Positions 1-7,590 of a stretch of 20,557 nt of DNA are shown here, one piece after another (the stretch's first letter is position 1; each line of letters begins with the position of its first letter). The notes beneath the pieces are model-generated. The model did no database searches, was not told the origin of the DNA, and saw only the letters and a list, made by a program, of their open reading frames with translations. Made by a program: the position numbers and the translations under genes. The DNA is from a virus. The stretch lies in IMG/VR virus record IMGVR_UViG_3300023202_000291, positions 1 through 20,557 of that record; one strand, given 5' to 3'.

Positions 1-120
1 TGGCTCAACCCCGAACGGCCAGACCAGAAGCGCGAAGGCCATGGGGACGCCGACGCGCTCCCCCACAAAGCTGGCGGCGGCGGCCCCATGGCCGGCCAGC
101 CGCTCCAGATGGCCGCCTGA
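1..120 (+). CDS. Possible 3' end of an unidentified gene cut by the window edge
   Basis: Frame 1 is open from the first base to a TGA at 118-120 and encodes about 39 residues, ending in MAGQPLQMAA. Most of its third codon positions are G or C, as expected of a coding frame in this genome. It would end 100 bases before the tRNA on the same strand. The peptide is Gly/Pro/Ala-rich and not recognised. A leftward frame over the same bases is also open and equally GC-biased, so the true strand is uncertain. Confidence 0.25.
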   Translation, partial: WLNPERPDQKREGHGDADALPHKAGGGGPMAGQPLQMAA

Positions 121-220
121 ATGCCAAACAAGAGGCGACAACTACGTTGACAGACGCCGGACACGACCGACCGCACGCTCTTGCAACGGTCAAGACTTTG
201 CGAGTACGACCATGGCCAAG

Positions 221-310
221 GGAGAGGTGGCCGAGTGGTCGAAGGCGCACGCCTGGAACGCGTGTAGACGGGCAACCGTCTCCAGGGTTCGAATCCCTGT
301 CTCTCCGCCA
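221..310 (+). tRNA. tRNA-Ser (anticodon GGA)
   Basis: A 90-base class II tRNA with encoded CCA. The acceptor strand GGAGAGG (221-227) pairs with TCTCTCC (300-306) with one G-U pair, followed by discriminator G and CCA. The anticodon stem CACGC/GCGTG encloses the loop CTGGAAC, giving anticodon GGA, which reads UCC/UCU serine codons. The long variable arm (GACGGGCAACCGTC) is typical of tRNA-Ser, and the T-arm GGGTTCGAATCCC is canonical. tRNA genes are common insertion points for mobile elements, and the genes to its right look element-borne, but I found no second copy of the tRNA 3' end in the window by eye. Confidence 0.97.
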
Positions 311-635
311 CCATCCCTGTTACGAATACGGACAGGCGCCCCTCTTGGCGCGAAAATGGTCGTGTTTTCAAAGGGCTTTGTCTCCCCCATACGAACCTCT
401 GAGACTGCGCGCCTGGCCCGTTCCGGGCTCTGAACGGCCTTTCGTCTCTGTTCGGGCGAACCTCGTTGAATTCGGTTCGGTCGAATTTTTCCACGCATTT
501 CCAATGGCCTGAGTTTCCACCCCGCCAAAACTTCGGTCCTTGTGTTGATCCCCTTCGAGAGGAACAGAGCCGCAACACGCGAGAGGCGCAGCCGCTGGGT
601 GCGCTGGCCGAATGGCGCGTAGCGATGACGGTGCT
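311..635. other. Non-coding stretch between tRNA-Ser and helicase gene
   Basis: I see no convincing gene here. A short GCGCC/GGCGC hairpin at 336-351 and an AT-rich stem AATTCG/CGAATT at 469-487 followed by a T run could end transcription from the tRNA; both are weak. The 3' end of the leftward helicase gene faces this region. If the element entered next to the tRNA, its left attachment junction would be expected in or near this stretch, but no repeat marks it. Confidence 0.5.
469..490 (+). terminator. Weak terminator-like hairpin with T run
   Basis: AATTCG (469-474) and CGAATT (482-487) form a six-pair stem around a seven-base loop, with the run of T continuing to 490. The layout is that of an intrinsic terminator for rightward transcription from the tRNA-Ser gene, but the stem is AT-rich and short. 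Confidence 0.3.
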
Positions 636-2474
636 CTAAGCTTGCCGAAGGCGAACTCGAAGCGGGTTTGCGTAATCACCGTTCCCATCCCAAAGCCGTC
701 GTGCGCGAACGGATATGGCGGAAAGGAACGGGTTGCGAAGATCGGTTTCACCAGCGAGAATGATGAGGTGCGCTTGAGCACGGGACGCAGCAACGTTGAT
801 GAGCCGACGACCGGTCTCGCTGTTCAGAAACGGGCTCCCAGCATCGACGGGATCGAATATCACGATCTTTCGCTCGCTACCCTGTGCTCGGTGGACTGTA
901 CTGACACGAACTTCCTTCTGCCCCTGGCGTCCAAGCATCGACCTTATGAGAGCGCGCTGAGCGCGAAACGGTGTAAGGATCAGGATGTCGTCCGCTTCAA
1001 CGTAGGATCCGAGCAGCTCGTGGACCGAAGCGGCAATGATCTCGGCGGATGCAAAACGGATCTTGCCATTGTACTTCTTCGACCAGGTCGCGTCGCCTGC
1101 ACGGTCGTCTATGAGCACACGCGGTATCTCTCGACCATCGAGATACCATGGAGAACGAGCTCGCTTCCATTCCGGATCTCGAGCGGCTTTCCGGCATACA
1201 ATGAGCTCGCCACCGTAGAATGTGTGCGAGACTATATCGCAGACGCCTTGACACATCCGCGATTGCTCATTGAGGAAGACGCTGGGAGCATCCTTGAAGA
1301 CGTCAAACGCTGTCTTGCCTAGGATCGCTTGCGTTGACAGATCGTCGCTTTGGACGATCGGAGCAAGCTGTTGCGGGTCTCCAGCAAACGTGGCGCATTT
1401 CGCGACGCTGGCGACCATCAGAGCCGCCGGCAACATGATCTGACTGGCTTCATCAGCGATTGTGAAATGCCACGCCCCAACGCCGGGGTTCGCGATGCTG
1501 TCGAAGTGGCGGAATAGGGAGTTGGCCGTAATCGCGACCACGCGCGAAGAAGCTGAGATGTGCGCGACATCCGTCTTCAGCTTGGCTCGCGCAGTCTCCA
1601 GTTTCTCTTTCCAGGCGACGTAGCGCTCGATGTCGTTCTTCGAAGGCTCCTCGAGCTCCAGCATGCTGATTTCCAGCGACGCCTCATAGATGCCCTGCGC
1701 GAGCAAGTGTTCACGACCACGGAATTTTTGCGTGTCGAAACGGGAACCGATCCGCTTCATCGATTGTCGGAGATCGTCACGCCCAATTCGATTCAGCCAG
1801 TCATCCGCGGCAATCAGCGCTGAATCAACTGCCGTGTTTGTTGGGCCGCTGACAAGGATCTTCGCGTTCCTGAACCTGGTAAGCAGATACGCTATCATGC
1901 CCCCAATCGTGAACGTCTTGCCAGTGCCAGGCGGCCCATGAAGCAATCCCAAGCGATTCAAGGGCAACGACACAGCCTGCTCCTGCCGAGCGCGGAGCAT
2001 GGAAAAGTCGGCGGGAAGTGCCTTCGTTTCCGCTGCGGGCTCTTTCTCACTCCGGCGTAGAGCCGCTGCAGCTTTTTTCCTGGTTGGCTCCCGCTGCCAC
2101 AACTCTATGAGTGGCGTGATGAAGTCCTGGGGATAAAGAGTGACGCGCTCATCGGCGTCTGGCAGTGGACCTTGGACGAACCGAAGGGCGAACTCGCCCT
2201 TGTCGGGGTCGACAACAACGACCTCCCCTCGACCGCTGCTCTGGCCATACCAGACAGCGCGTGACCCCTCGAGGCTATCATCAAGTGCTGCGCTTGAACG
2301 TCCATCTCGCATGGGTTCAACGGCCAGTATGACGAGATTTCCTTGCCGCCGTGAGGACAGGACTTTGAAGGGCAGCCCGCGCTGCGCGGCTGTTCGCTCA
2401 TCTTCAAGAGCAGAAAGGATCTTATCCGCGGTGATCGCCATCAGCATTCCAACTTGAAGGCCAAGGATCAGCAC
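636..2474 (-). CDS. SF1 (Upf1/Dna2-like, AAA_11/AAA_12) DNA/RNA helicase
   Basis: A 612-residue ATP-driven helicase of superfamily 1. Visible motifs in order: Walker A GPPGTGKT (about 180-187), motif II DEAS (341-344), motif III GDPQQL (365-370), motif IV region NEQSR (402-406), motif Va TPFRAQ (501-506), motif V VSTVHRAQGSE (524-534) and motif VI NVAASRA (560-566). The first 150 residues are an unrecognised accessory region, and no nuclease domain is visible. A GTG start at 2474 has AGGAAGAGG just upstream; ATG codons at 2447 and 2441 are alternatives. It lies alone between the tRNA and the integration module, reading towards the tRNA, so it looks like cargo rather than phage replication machinery; an antiphage role is possible but unproven. 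Confidence 0.9.
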   Translation of the reverse strand: MLILGLQVGMLMAITADKILSALEDERTAAQRGLPFKVLSSRRQGNLVILAVEPMRDGRSSAALDDSLEGSRAVWYGQSSGRGEVVVVDPDKGEFALRFVQGPLPDADERVTLYPQDFITPLIELWQREPTRKKAAAALRRSEKEPAAETKALPADFSMLRARQEQAVSLPLNRLGLLHGPPGTGKTFTIGGMIAYLLTRFRNAKILVSGPTNTAVDSALIAADDWLNRIGRDDLRQSMKRIGSRFDTQKFRGREHLLAQGIYEASLEISMLELEEPSKNDIERYVAWKEKLETARAKLKTDVAHISASSRVVAITANSLFRHFDSIANPGVGAWHFTIADEASQIMLPAALMVASVAKCATFAGDPQQLAPIVQSDDLSTQAILGKTAFDVFKDAPSVFLNEQSRMCQGVCDIVSHTFYGGELIVCRKAARDPEWKRARSPWYLDGREIPRVLIDDRAGDATWSKKYNGKIRFASAEIIAASVHELLGSYVEADDILILTPFRAQRALIRSMLGRQGQKEVRVSTVHRAQGSERKIVIFDPVDAGSPFLNSETGRRLINVAASRAQAHLIILAGETDLRNPFLSAISVRARRLWDGNGDYANPLRVRLRQA

Positions 2475-2580
2475 GGGCCTCTTCCTGCAAGCAGGATAGA
2501 TCGGGATCGCAAATCACCGCAATCAAAAGAAAATCGCTGCCGCACTTGGTTGACGTCTTTAGTCGCCAAAATGCTCAGCT

Positions 2581-2961
2581 TCAGTCGAATACCCGCGCCG
2601 GTTGCTCGTCCCACGGCAGGGATGCCACGAAGCACAGGTCATAGATGCTGATGGTCGAGGGCTCGCGGTGGATGACAAGCCGCTCGAGCACCTCGGGCGC
2701 CAGCCATGCGAGGCGCAGGAGGCGGCTGACGTAGCGGTCGGAGAGGCCCTCGTCGGCGGCCAGATCGGCGAGCGTGGCGACGTCGCTGCGTTCCAGCCGC
2801 TGCCGCCAGCCCCATGCGCGGCCGATGGCCCGCAGGAGGTGGGGATCCTGCCCGCGGTCCATGGCGGCCTCGACGTGCTTCGGCGGAAGGATCCGGGGAC
2901 GACCACCGCGACGGCGGAGCTCGAGGGGGATGTGGACGCGAAGGGTCTCGGGCTCGGGCAT
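2581..2961 (-). CDS. Small HTH (ParB/KorB-like) protein of the recombinase operon
   Basis: A 126-residue protein with an Arg/Pro-rich N-terminus and a central helix-turn-helix-like stretch (TLADLAADEGLSDRYVSRLL, about residues 61-80) that resembles the HTH of ParB/KorB proteins. Its ATG at 2961 overlaps the TGA of the serine recombinase (ATGA), so the two are probably translationally coupled. Similar short proteins accompany DUF2924-type recombinase operons in alphaproteobacteria, as far as I recall. A role as DNA-binding accessory factor, for example in directionality of integration or excision, is inference. Confidence 0.75.
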   Translation of the reverse strand: MPEPETLRVHIPLELRRRGGRPRILPPKHVEAAMDRGQDPHLLRAIGRAWGWRQRLERSDVATLADLAADEGLSDRYVSRLLRLAWLAPEVLERLVIHREPSTISIYDLCFVASLPWDEQPARVFD

Positions 2962-4283
2962 CAGGCGACCTCCTTCTTCGGCGGGGCCATCAGCGCAGCG
3001 ATGGCGCCGAGGCCGTCGTGGCGCAGGTCGATGGCGAGCCCCGCCTCGCTGACGGTGATGCGCGCGACCAGTAGCTGGACGATGCGCGCCTGCTCGGCCG
3101 GGATGAGCGCCTTCCACAGGTCGTCGAACTGCGCCAGCGCGGCAACGACGGTGGTTTCGTCGAGATCGGGACGGTCCTTCCGCACCGCCCGCGCTGTGCG
3201 CGCCGCCACCTCGGGCGTGCGCAGCATGCGACGGATTTCGCCGATCACCGCCTCCTCGACCATCGCACCCGGCAGGCGCTGCGGCCCGCGCAGCTCGGCC
3301 GCTGGGCGTTTTCGGATAACGTCCATCGAGGTGTAGTAACAGTAGCGCTTGCCCTTCCGCTTGGTGTGGTGGGGCGTCATGGCGGCACCGGTCTCGGTGA
3401 AGATCAGCCCGCGCAGGAGCGCAGGCTGCGCCGTTCGCGCCACCGCCGCCCGCGCCACGCGGTTGTTGGCCATCACGGCATGCGCCTCGTCCCACAGCTT
3501 CTGGTCGATGATCGCCTTATGCTCGCCTGGATGGACCTCGTCCTTGTGCACGGCGAGGCCGAGATAGACCTTGTTGTGCAGGAATTTCAGCAGGTAGCCC
3601 CGGTCGAACACCGCGCCGCGTTTGGTGCGGATGCCGCGCGCATGCAATTCCTTCAGCACCTGCGCGGTGGAACTTGACCGCGCATAGAGGCGGAAGATCG
3701 TCAGGACGTGCTCGGCCTCGGCGGGCTCGATCACCAGCTTGCGGTCCTTGACGACGTAGCCAAGCGGCACCGGACCGCCCATCCACATGCCCTTGCGGCG
3801 CGAGGCGGCGAACTTGTCGCGGATGCGTTCGCCGATCACCTCGCGTTCGAACTGGGCGAAGCTGAGCAGGATGTTCAGTGTCAGCCGCCCCATGGACGTC
3901 GTGGTGTTGAAGGACTGCGTCACCGAGACGAAGGTGACGCCTTGGCGGTCGAAAATCTCCACCAGCTTCGAGAAATCCATAAGAGCGCGGCTGAGGCGGT
4001 CGATCCTGTAGACCACGACCACGTCGATCAGCCCGGCCTCGATGTCGGCGATCAACTGCGCCAACGCGGGCCGGTCCAGCGTCCCGCCCGAGAAGCCGCC
4101 ATCGTCATAGCGGTCGCGCAGCGCCACCCAGCCCTCGGCGCCCTGCGAAGCGATGTAGGCCTCGCAGGCCTCACGCTGGGCGTCGAGGCTGTTGAACTCC
4201 ATGTCGAGCCCTTCCTCGCTCGACTTGCGGGTGTAGATGGCGCAGCGCAAGCGGCGGACGGGTTCGGGCTTCGCACGGCTCAT
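2961..4283 (-). CDS. Large serine recombinase (phage/element integrase)
   Basis: A 440-residue site-specific recombinase. The N-terminal resolvase-type catalytic domain (about 13-160) shows YTRKSS, with Ser21 the likely nucleophile, SLDAQREA, and YRIDRLSRAL with the conserved arginines. A Recombinase (PF07508-like) domain follows (KRGAVFDRGYLLKFLHNKVYLG), then the usual zinc-ribbon position (LLRGLIFTETGAAMTPHHTKRKGKRYCYYT), where the Cys pairs are missing, and a C-terminal helical region. The ATG at 4283 overlaps the stop of the DUF2924-type gene. This family carries out integration between attP and attB without high homology. It is the only integrase visible and is probably that of the element to its right. 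Confidence 0.93.
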   Translation of the reverse strand: MSRAKPEPVRRLRCAIYTRKSSEEGLDMEFNSLDAQREACEAYIASQGAEGWVALRDRYDDGGFSGGTLDRPALAQLIADIEAGLIDVVVVYRIDRLSRALMDFSKLVEIFDRQGVTFVSVTQSFNTTTSMGRLTLNILLSFAQFEREVIGERIRDKFAASRRKGMWMGGPVPLGYVVKDRKLVIEPAEAEHVLTIFRLYARSSSTAQVLKELHARGIRTKRGAVFDRGYLLKFLHNKVYLGLAVHKDEVHPGEHKAIIDQKLWDEAHAVMANNRVARAAVARTAQPALLRGLIFTETGAAMTPHHTKRKGKRYCYYTSMDVIRKRPAAELRGPQRLPGAMVEEAVIGEIRRMLRTPEVAARTARAVRKDRPDLDETTVVAALAQFDDLWKALIPAEQARIVQLLVARITVSEAGLAIDLRHDGLGAIAALMAPPKKEVA

Positions 4284-4780
4284 GGGCGGGCCTCCGCGCC
4301 ATGGGCCAGCCCGAAGAACTTCCACCCGTTCCAGTGACTGCCGGTGATCGCGCGCACCGCGGCCGAGAGCGACTTGAAGCGCCGCCCCTGCCATTCGAAG
4401 CCGTCGGTCAGCACCGTGACGACCTGCTCCTCGCCCTGCCATTCGCGCACCAGCTTGGTGCCGGGGATTGGGCGGCGGGGATCCGCAATCAGCGGGCCCG
4501 GCGTCCCCGAGGCGACCTCGGCCGCCAGCGCGTCCAGCGTGCGGCGCGTGGCGGGCTTGATGCCACCATGGGCGAGTTCCTGGATGCGGTAGCCGATCCG
4601 CAGCTCCAGATTCCCGCGGCTGGCGTTCGGCGCGGGCTCGCCGAACATGACCCGCCACTTGCCCTGCAACTCGGGCACTGTCATTGCCTTCAGCGCCGCC
4701 AGTTCGGCAAGGACGTCGATCCCCTCGGCCTGGCCCGCAAGCGCGGCCTTCGCGCCTGACTTCCTTGTGTTTTTCCTCAT
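4280..4780 (-). CDS. DUF2924-type protein
   Basis: A 166-residue basic protein with the features I associate with DUF2924: a segment on FGEPAPNASRGNLELRIGYRIQELA (residues about 46-70, split here only for naming), a GTKLVREWQGEEQVVTVL strand pair, and a C-terminal FEWQGRRFKSLSAAVRAI stretch followed by GSHWNGWKFFGL. The C-terminal part resembles a small DNA-binding module found in several phage-linked proteins. It overlaps both neighbours by ATGA and always seems to sit directly upstream of this type of serine recombinase, which suggests a partner role in recombination. Its biochemical function is not known to me. Confidence 0.88.
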   Translation of the reverse strand: MRKNTRKSGAKAALAGQAEGIDVLAELAALKAMTVPELQGKWRVMFGEPAPNASRGNLELRIGYRIQELAHGGIKPATRRTLDALAAEVASGTPGPLIADPRRPIPGTKLVREWQGEEQVVTVLTDGFEWQGRRFKSLSAAVRAITGSHWNGWKFFGLAHGAEARP

Positions 4781-4995
4781 GCATCGTCTCCAACTCGGTT
4801 TTGCACCTGTCTCCGACGACGGCGTCTGAGGGCGAGAATGTCCAGCGAACTGTCTCCGTCGAGCGGAGACTTTTCGTTCGATTCCTGTGGGTTGGTGCGC
4901 ATAATGGCGTCGGCGAGGATGGCGGCCAGCTCCGCCAGCCGCTCATCGGTGGTGAGCGTCTCGGCGGGCGGCGCGAAGGCGATGTCGTCTTGCAT
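4777..4995 (-). CDS. Small protein leading the recombinase operon
   Basis: A 72-residue protein (MQDDIAFAPPAETL...) ending in a very basic stretch (LRRRRRRQVQNRVG). The ATG at 4995 is chosen because GGAGG stands 10 bases upstream; a GTG at 5034 would add 13 residues but has no ribosome-binding site. Its stop overlaps the next gene by ATGA. Size, charge and position suggest a DNA-binding accessory factor, possibly a recombination directionality factor, but no family is recognised. Confidence 0.65.
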   Translation of the reverse strand: MQDDIAFAPPAETLTTDERLAELAAILADAIMRTNPQESNEKSPLDGDSSLDILALRRRRRRQVQNRVGDDA

Positions 4996-5128
4996 GGGGA
5001 GCGAACCTCCTGAGGCGATTTGCTCCGTGTTCACCGCTCGCGGCGATGGATTTCAAGTCAAAACAAGGGGTTGTCGAAAGGGGGAGTAGCTTTGCGCAGC
5101 AGGTCGTGCATGTTGCGCTGGTGTTCAC

Positions 5129-5157
5129 TTGACGCTGAATTCTAGAAAAGCTTGATT
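5129..5157 (+). promoter_or_regulatory. Weak promoter candidate for the 5209-6597 gene
   Basis: TTGACG (5129-5134) is followed after 17 bases by TTGATT (5152-5157). The -35 is good and the -10 poor. It reads towards the lower-GC gene that follows. Confidence 0.2.
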
Positions 5158-5208
5158 CATTGAAGGCGATAGCCCGCCAACGGTTGTGAACCTCAGCGGA
5201 ACCGGACG

Positions 5209-6597
5209 TTGATCCCCCTGTCACTATTCACATTGAAAGGTCAGAAATTGGTATTGAAGGATCATGTTCGACGGCGGCGCCGGTTGGTGCCGCCCTTGCT
5301 TGCAATGATGGGGCAGAACTACTCGCCATACTCTTGGGCGACGCAACTTGTTCCGGAGTTCTTCTGGTTATCAATCTTGACCCGTGAGTTTGGGATGCAA
5401 GACGGCGTCGAAGCTGCCCAAGTCTTAGGGAAAACCGCCAGCGACACGAGCTCGAAAGATCCTAAGCCACTTTTTGCGAAACTTTCCTCATTCTCCGAAC
5501 TAAGCCCAGAGGAGGGAGAGGAAGTAACGCATAAAATCCCATCCTGCATTTTGGAACGATTGAGAACTGCGCTGGAGCCAGTTTCTGCGATTTGGCCAGA
5601 TTTTCCACTCGCTTTTCTGGGTATTTCATCTGCACAAAGTTCAAGCGTGGCGCTTGATAAGATCTCCGATATCCTTGAGGCATTGTATGATAGGCGCGGA
5701 AGAGATGCCACGCTAGCTGTGACCACGGCGGCCTACCTCGGCCTGACCCAGGGGCGAATTGTTCTTGCATCCGAAATGGCGACAAAGGCAGAAGAGGCTC
5801 TCCGGGATATAGAGAAATATCCATCCACCCATGAATCGCGGGCAGCTGGAGCGTTCTTCAGGGCCATGGCGCCAATGTTCCTGCTTGGCGACAATGGTGC
5901 TGGCGATCAAAAACTTAGCAATTGGGCCGCGTCCTTTTGGGAAACAATTTCTGATTTAGGTGGCTGCATCGGGAAGCACCAAGATATTCCAGAGCTTCCG
6001 GAAGTGACTGAGGGGATCGAAGGCTTCATTATTGCATATAGGCATTTTGCCAACAAGGATGTCAGATCGAGACAGGCCGCTTGGAAGATTGACTTGGGAA
6101 ACGTTGAGGAGCAGCAAGTTCTGCTTGCCCTCCTTGCGCGTCAAGCGACTCTGGCTATCGAAATCGTGTCGGCGCCAAGCACCTGGAACCCAAATGTTGC
6201 ACCTGTATTGCTTCGCGCAATGGCAGATGTTCACATCACACTTGTTTGGCTTCTCGGTGATCCAAAAGTCAGGGTCCCGATGTATGTGTCCGATGGGCTG
6301 GGAGCGATAAAATTGGAGATTGCGCATCGGGAGGAGGAGATAAAACGCAACCCAAGCGCGGCAGCTGACGAGCACAACGCTTACACCGAATGCCTCAAGA
6401 ATTGGCTTGAATCGCAGAGGCTTGAGTTTCTGGTAGAGGTTAACCTTGGGAGCTGGTCTGGAAAGAATACAAGAATAATGGCTGAAGAGGCGGGCTGTAT
6501 CGATTTCTACAACTATGTTTTCCAGCCATTTAGCGCAGCGGTCCATTCCTACTGGTCGCATGTGGGCAGGATCAATGTAGAATATTGCGAGAACTGA
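5209..6597 (+). CDS. Unidentified cargo protein, possibly DUF5677-like
   Basis: Up to 462 residues. No ATG begins the frame: TTG at 5209, or TTG at 5248 with AAAGG seven bases upstream (449 residues), are likely; the basic stretch KDHVRRRRRLVPPLLAMMG looks like a real N-terminus, which argues against the first ATG at 5305. The protein is mainly helical and soluble. The region RQATLAIEIVSAPSTW through LLRAMADVHITLVWLLGDP (about 313-352) resembles DUF5677, a family of unknown function sometimes found near defence genes; the assignment is tentative. GC content and third-position GC are clearly lower than in flanking genes, so it was probably acquired separately. It diverges from the integration operon and is not coupled to any neighbour. 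Confidence 0.75.
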   Translation: MIPLSLFTLKGQKLVLKDHVRRRRRLVPPLLAMMGQNYSPYSWATQLVPEFFWLSILTREFGMQDGVEAAQVLGKTASDTSSKDPKPLFAKLSSFSELSPEEGEEVTHKIPSCILERLRTALEPVSAIWPDFPLAFLGISSAQSSSVALDKISDILEALYDRRGRDATLAVTTAAYLGLTQGRIVLASEMATKAEEALRDIEKYPSTHESRAAGAFFRAMAPMFLLGDNGAGDQKLSNWAASFWETISDLGGCIGKHQDIPELPEVTEGIEGFIIAYRHFANKDVRSRQAAWKIDLGNVEEQQVLLALLARQATLAIEIVSAPSTWNPNVAPVLLRAMADVHITLVWLLGDPKVRVPMYVSDGLGAIKLEIAHREEEIKRNPSAAADEHNAYTECLKNWLESQRLEFLVEVNLGSWSGKNTRIMAEEAGCIDFYNYVFQPFSAAVHSYWSHVGRINVEYCEN

Positions 6598-6633
6598 TCT
6601 CATAATTTCCACTTCCTGCCCATCTTGCCCTCA

Positions 6634-6804
6634 TTAGAACCCGACACTCATTGGTGTATCCTCGCGGCAAAATATCTTAGAAAGACACTTTCCGCGTTCG
6701 ATGATGCACTGCAACTCGGGGAACTGCCGTGTGAGTCCTTTCTCGTAGTTGTAGATGCTTTTTCGGAAAGAACTGAATCGGATGAAGGGGAAACCTCTGG
6801 CCAC
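6634..6804 (-). pseudogene. Possible small ORF or gene remnant
   Basis: A leftward frame is open for about 70 codons and ends at a TAA at 6634-6636. A GTG at 6804 could start a 56-residue peptide beginning VARGFPFIRF and ending CREDTPMSVGF; there is no clear ribosome-binding site. The composition matches the lower-GC gene before it rather than the phage genes after it. It could be the tail of a broken gene or chance. Confidence 0.22.
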
Positions 6805-6857
6805 GGTTCCGATTGATTCAATTAGTTGAGAATACGGGTGTGTGTCGGCAGCCGGCT

Positions 6858-7589
6858 TCAATGTCGCATCGACCGTAGCACCATCCCATCGGTCTCCAGC
6901 CGCAGCGTCGCCCGCCACAACGGCGTCTTCATGAACACCGCGTTCTCGAACCGATAGCTCGGCGTTCCTCGCTCTTGCTGTAGAAGTCCCGCCCAACAGA
7001 GCGGGCGCAGCACCTGGATGTAGAGCTGGCCCATCACATCGTCATAGCGCGGGACGGGCCCTTCCTCGGGCTCGCCGAAAAGCACGCGGCGAAGGTGGGC
7101 GCCAGTGGCGCCGTCCTCGGTCTCGGTGTTCAGGACGTTAAGGAAAACGTCCCAGTTGCCGAGGATCGGCACGTCGTCGAACCGCGACATGCTGGCGTGG
7201 TTGATCCGGAACAGGAAGAACGGGACGACCGTGCCGAAAATCCGGCCTGGATGGCCCGTCAGCGCCTGGCCGGTCTTGGTCAGGCGGAACTCACCCTTGT
7301 AGTGCCGCCCGAGCTTCATCGCGATCATCAGGTCGTGCAGCACCGTGAGCGGGGCGAAGTCAGGCTCGTTCAGTACCTTGTTGACGGCGAAGAGGTCCGC
7401 CTCGGTGTGGCCGGGCCAGTCGAACTCGGCCGCGGCCCAATGCACGAATACCCGCTTGAACGCCTTGGACGGCGTCAGGGGGATGCCGCCGTGTTCGCCG
7501 ATCCAGGCGAAGGTCTTCTCGACACCACGTAGCAGCGGCGAGAACGCCAGCGCCGGATCGGCATCGTCGATTTCCCGAAACGCGATCAC
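6858..7589 (-). CDS. Unknown protein cotranscribed with the repressor
   Basis: A 243-residue protein that I do not recognise. The middle part (about 85-115, LHDLMIAMKLGRHYKGEFRL then TKTGQAL) looks like a winged-helix fold, and the C-terminal part (PLCWAGLLQQERG...YRFENAVFMKTPLW) like a second one. It starts with GTG at 7589, one base after the repressor stop, with GGGAG seven bases upstream, so it is the second gene of the repressor transcript. The location suggests a function kept in the lysogenic state, such as immunity, partner regulation or superinfection exclusion; this is inference. Confidence 0.8.
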   Translation of the reverse strand: MIAFREIDDADPALAFSPLLRGVEKTFAWIGEHGGIPLTPSKAFKRVFVHWAAAEFDWPGHTEADLFAVNKVLNEPDFAPLTVLHDLMIAMKLGRHYKGEFRLTKTGQALTGHPGRIFGTVVPFFLFRINHASMSRFDDVPILGNWDVFLNVLNTETEDGATGAHLRRVLFGEPEEGPVPRYDDVMGQLYIQVLRPLCWAGLLQQERGTPSYRFENAVFMKTPLWRATLRLETDGMVLRSMRH

Positions 7590-7590
7590 C

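Noticed and set aside
5-250. An 81-codon leftward frame overlapping the tRNA
   Set aside because: It begins inside the tRNA gene and is Arg-rich without motifs; a different frame may hold the end of a real gene.
612-1322. A 236-codon rightward frame opposite the SF1 helicase
   Set aside because: The opposite strand carries helicase motifs V and VI; the rightward peptide has no recognisable features.
2961-4946. Extension of the serine recombinase to a 661-residue protein starting at 4946
   Set aside because: The extra N-terminal part runs antisense-like through the frames of the DUF2924-type and small genes and is Arg/Gly-rich low-complexity; the catalytic domain starts properly after the ATG at 4283.
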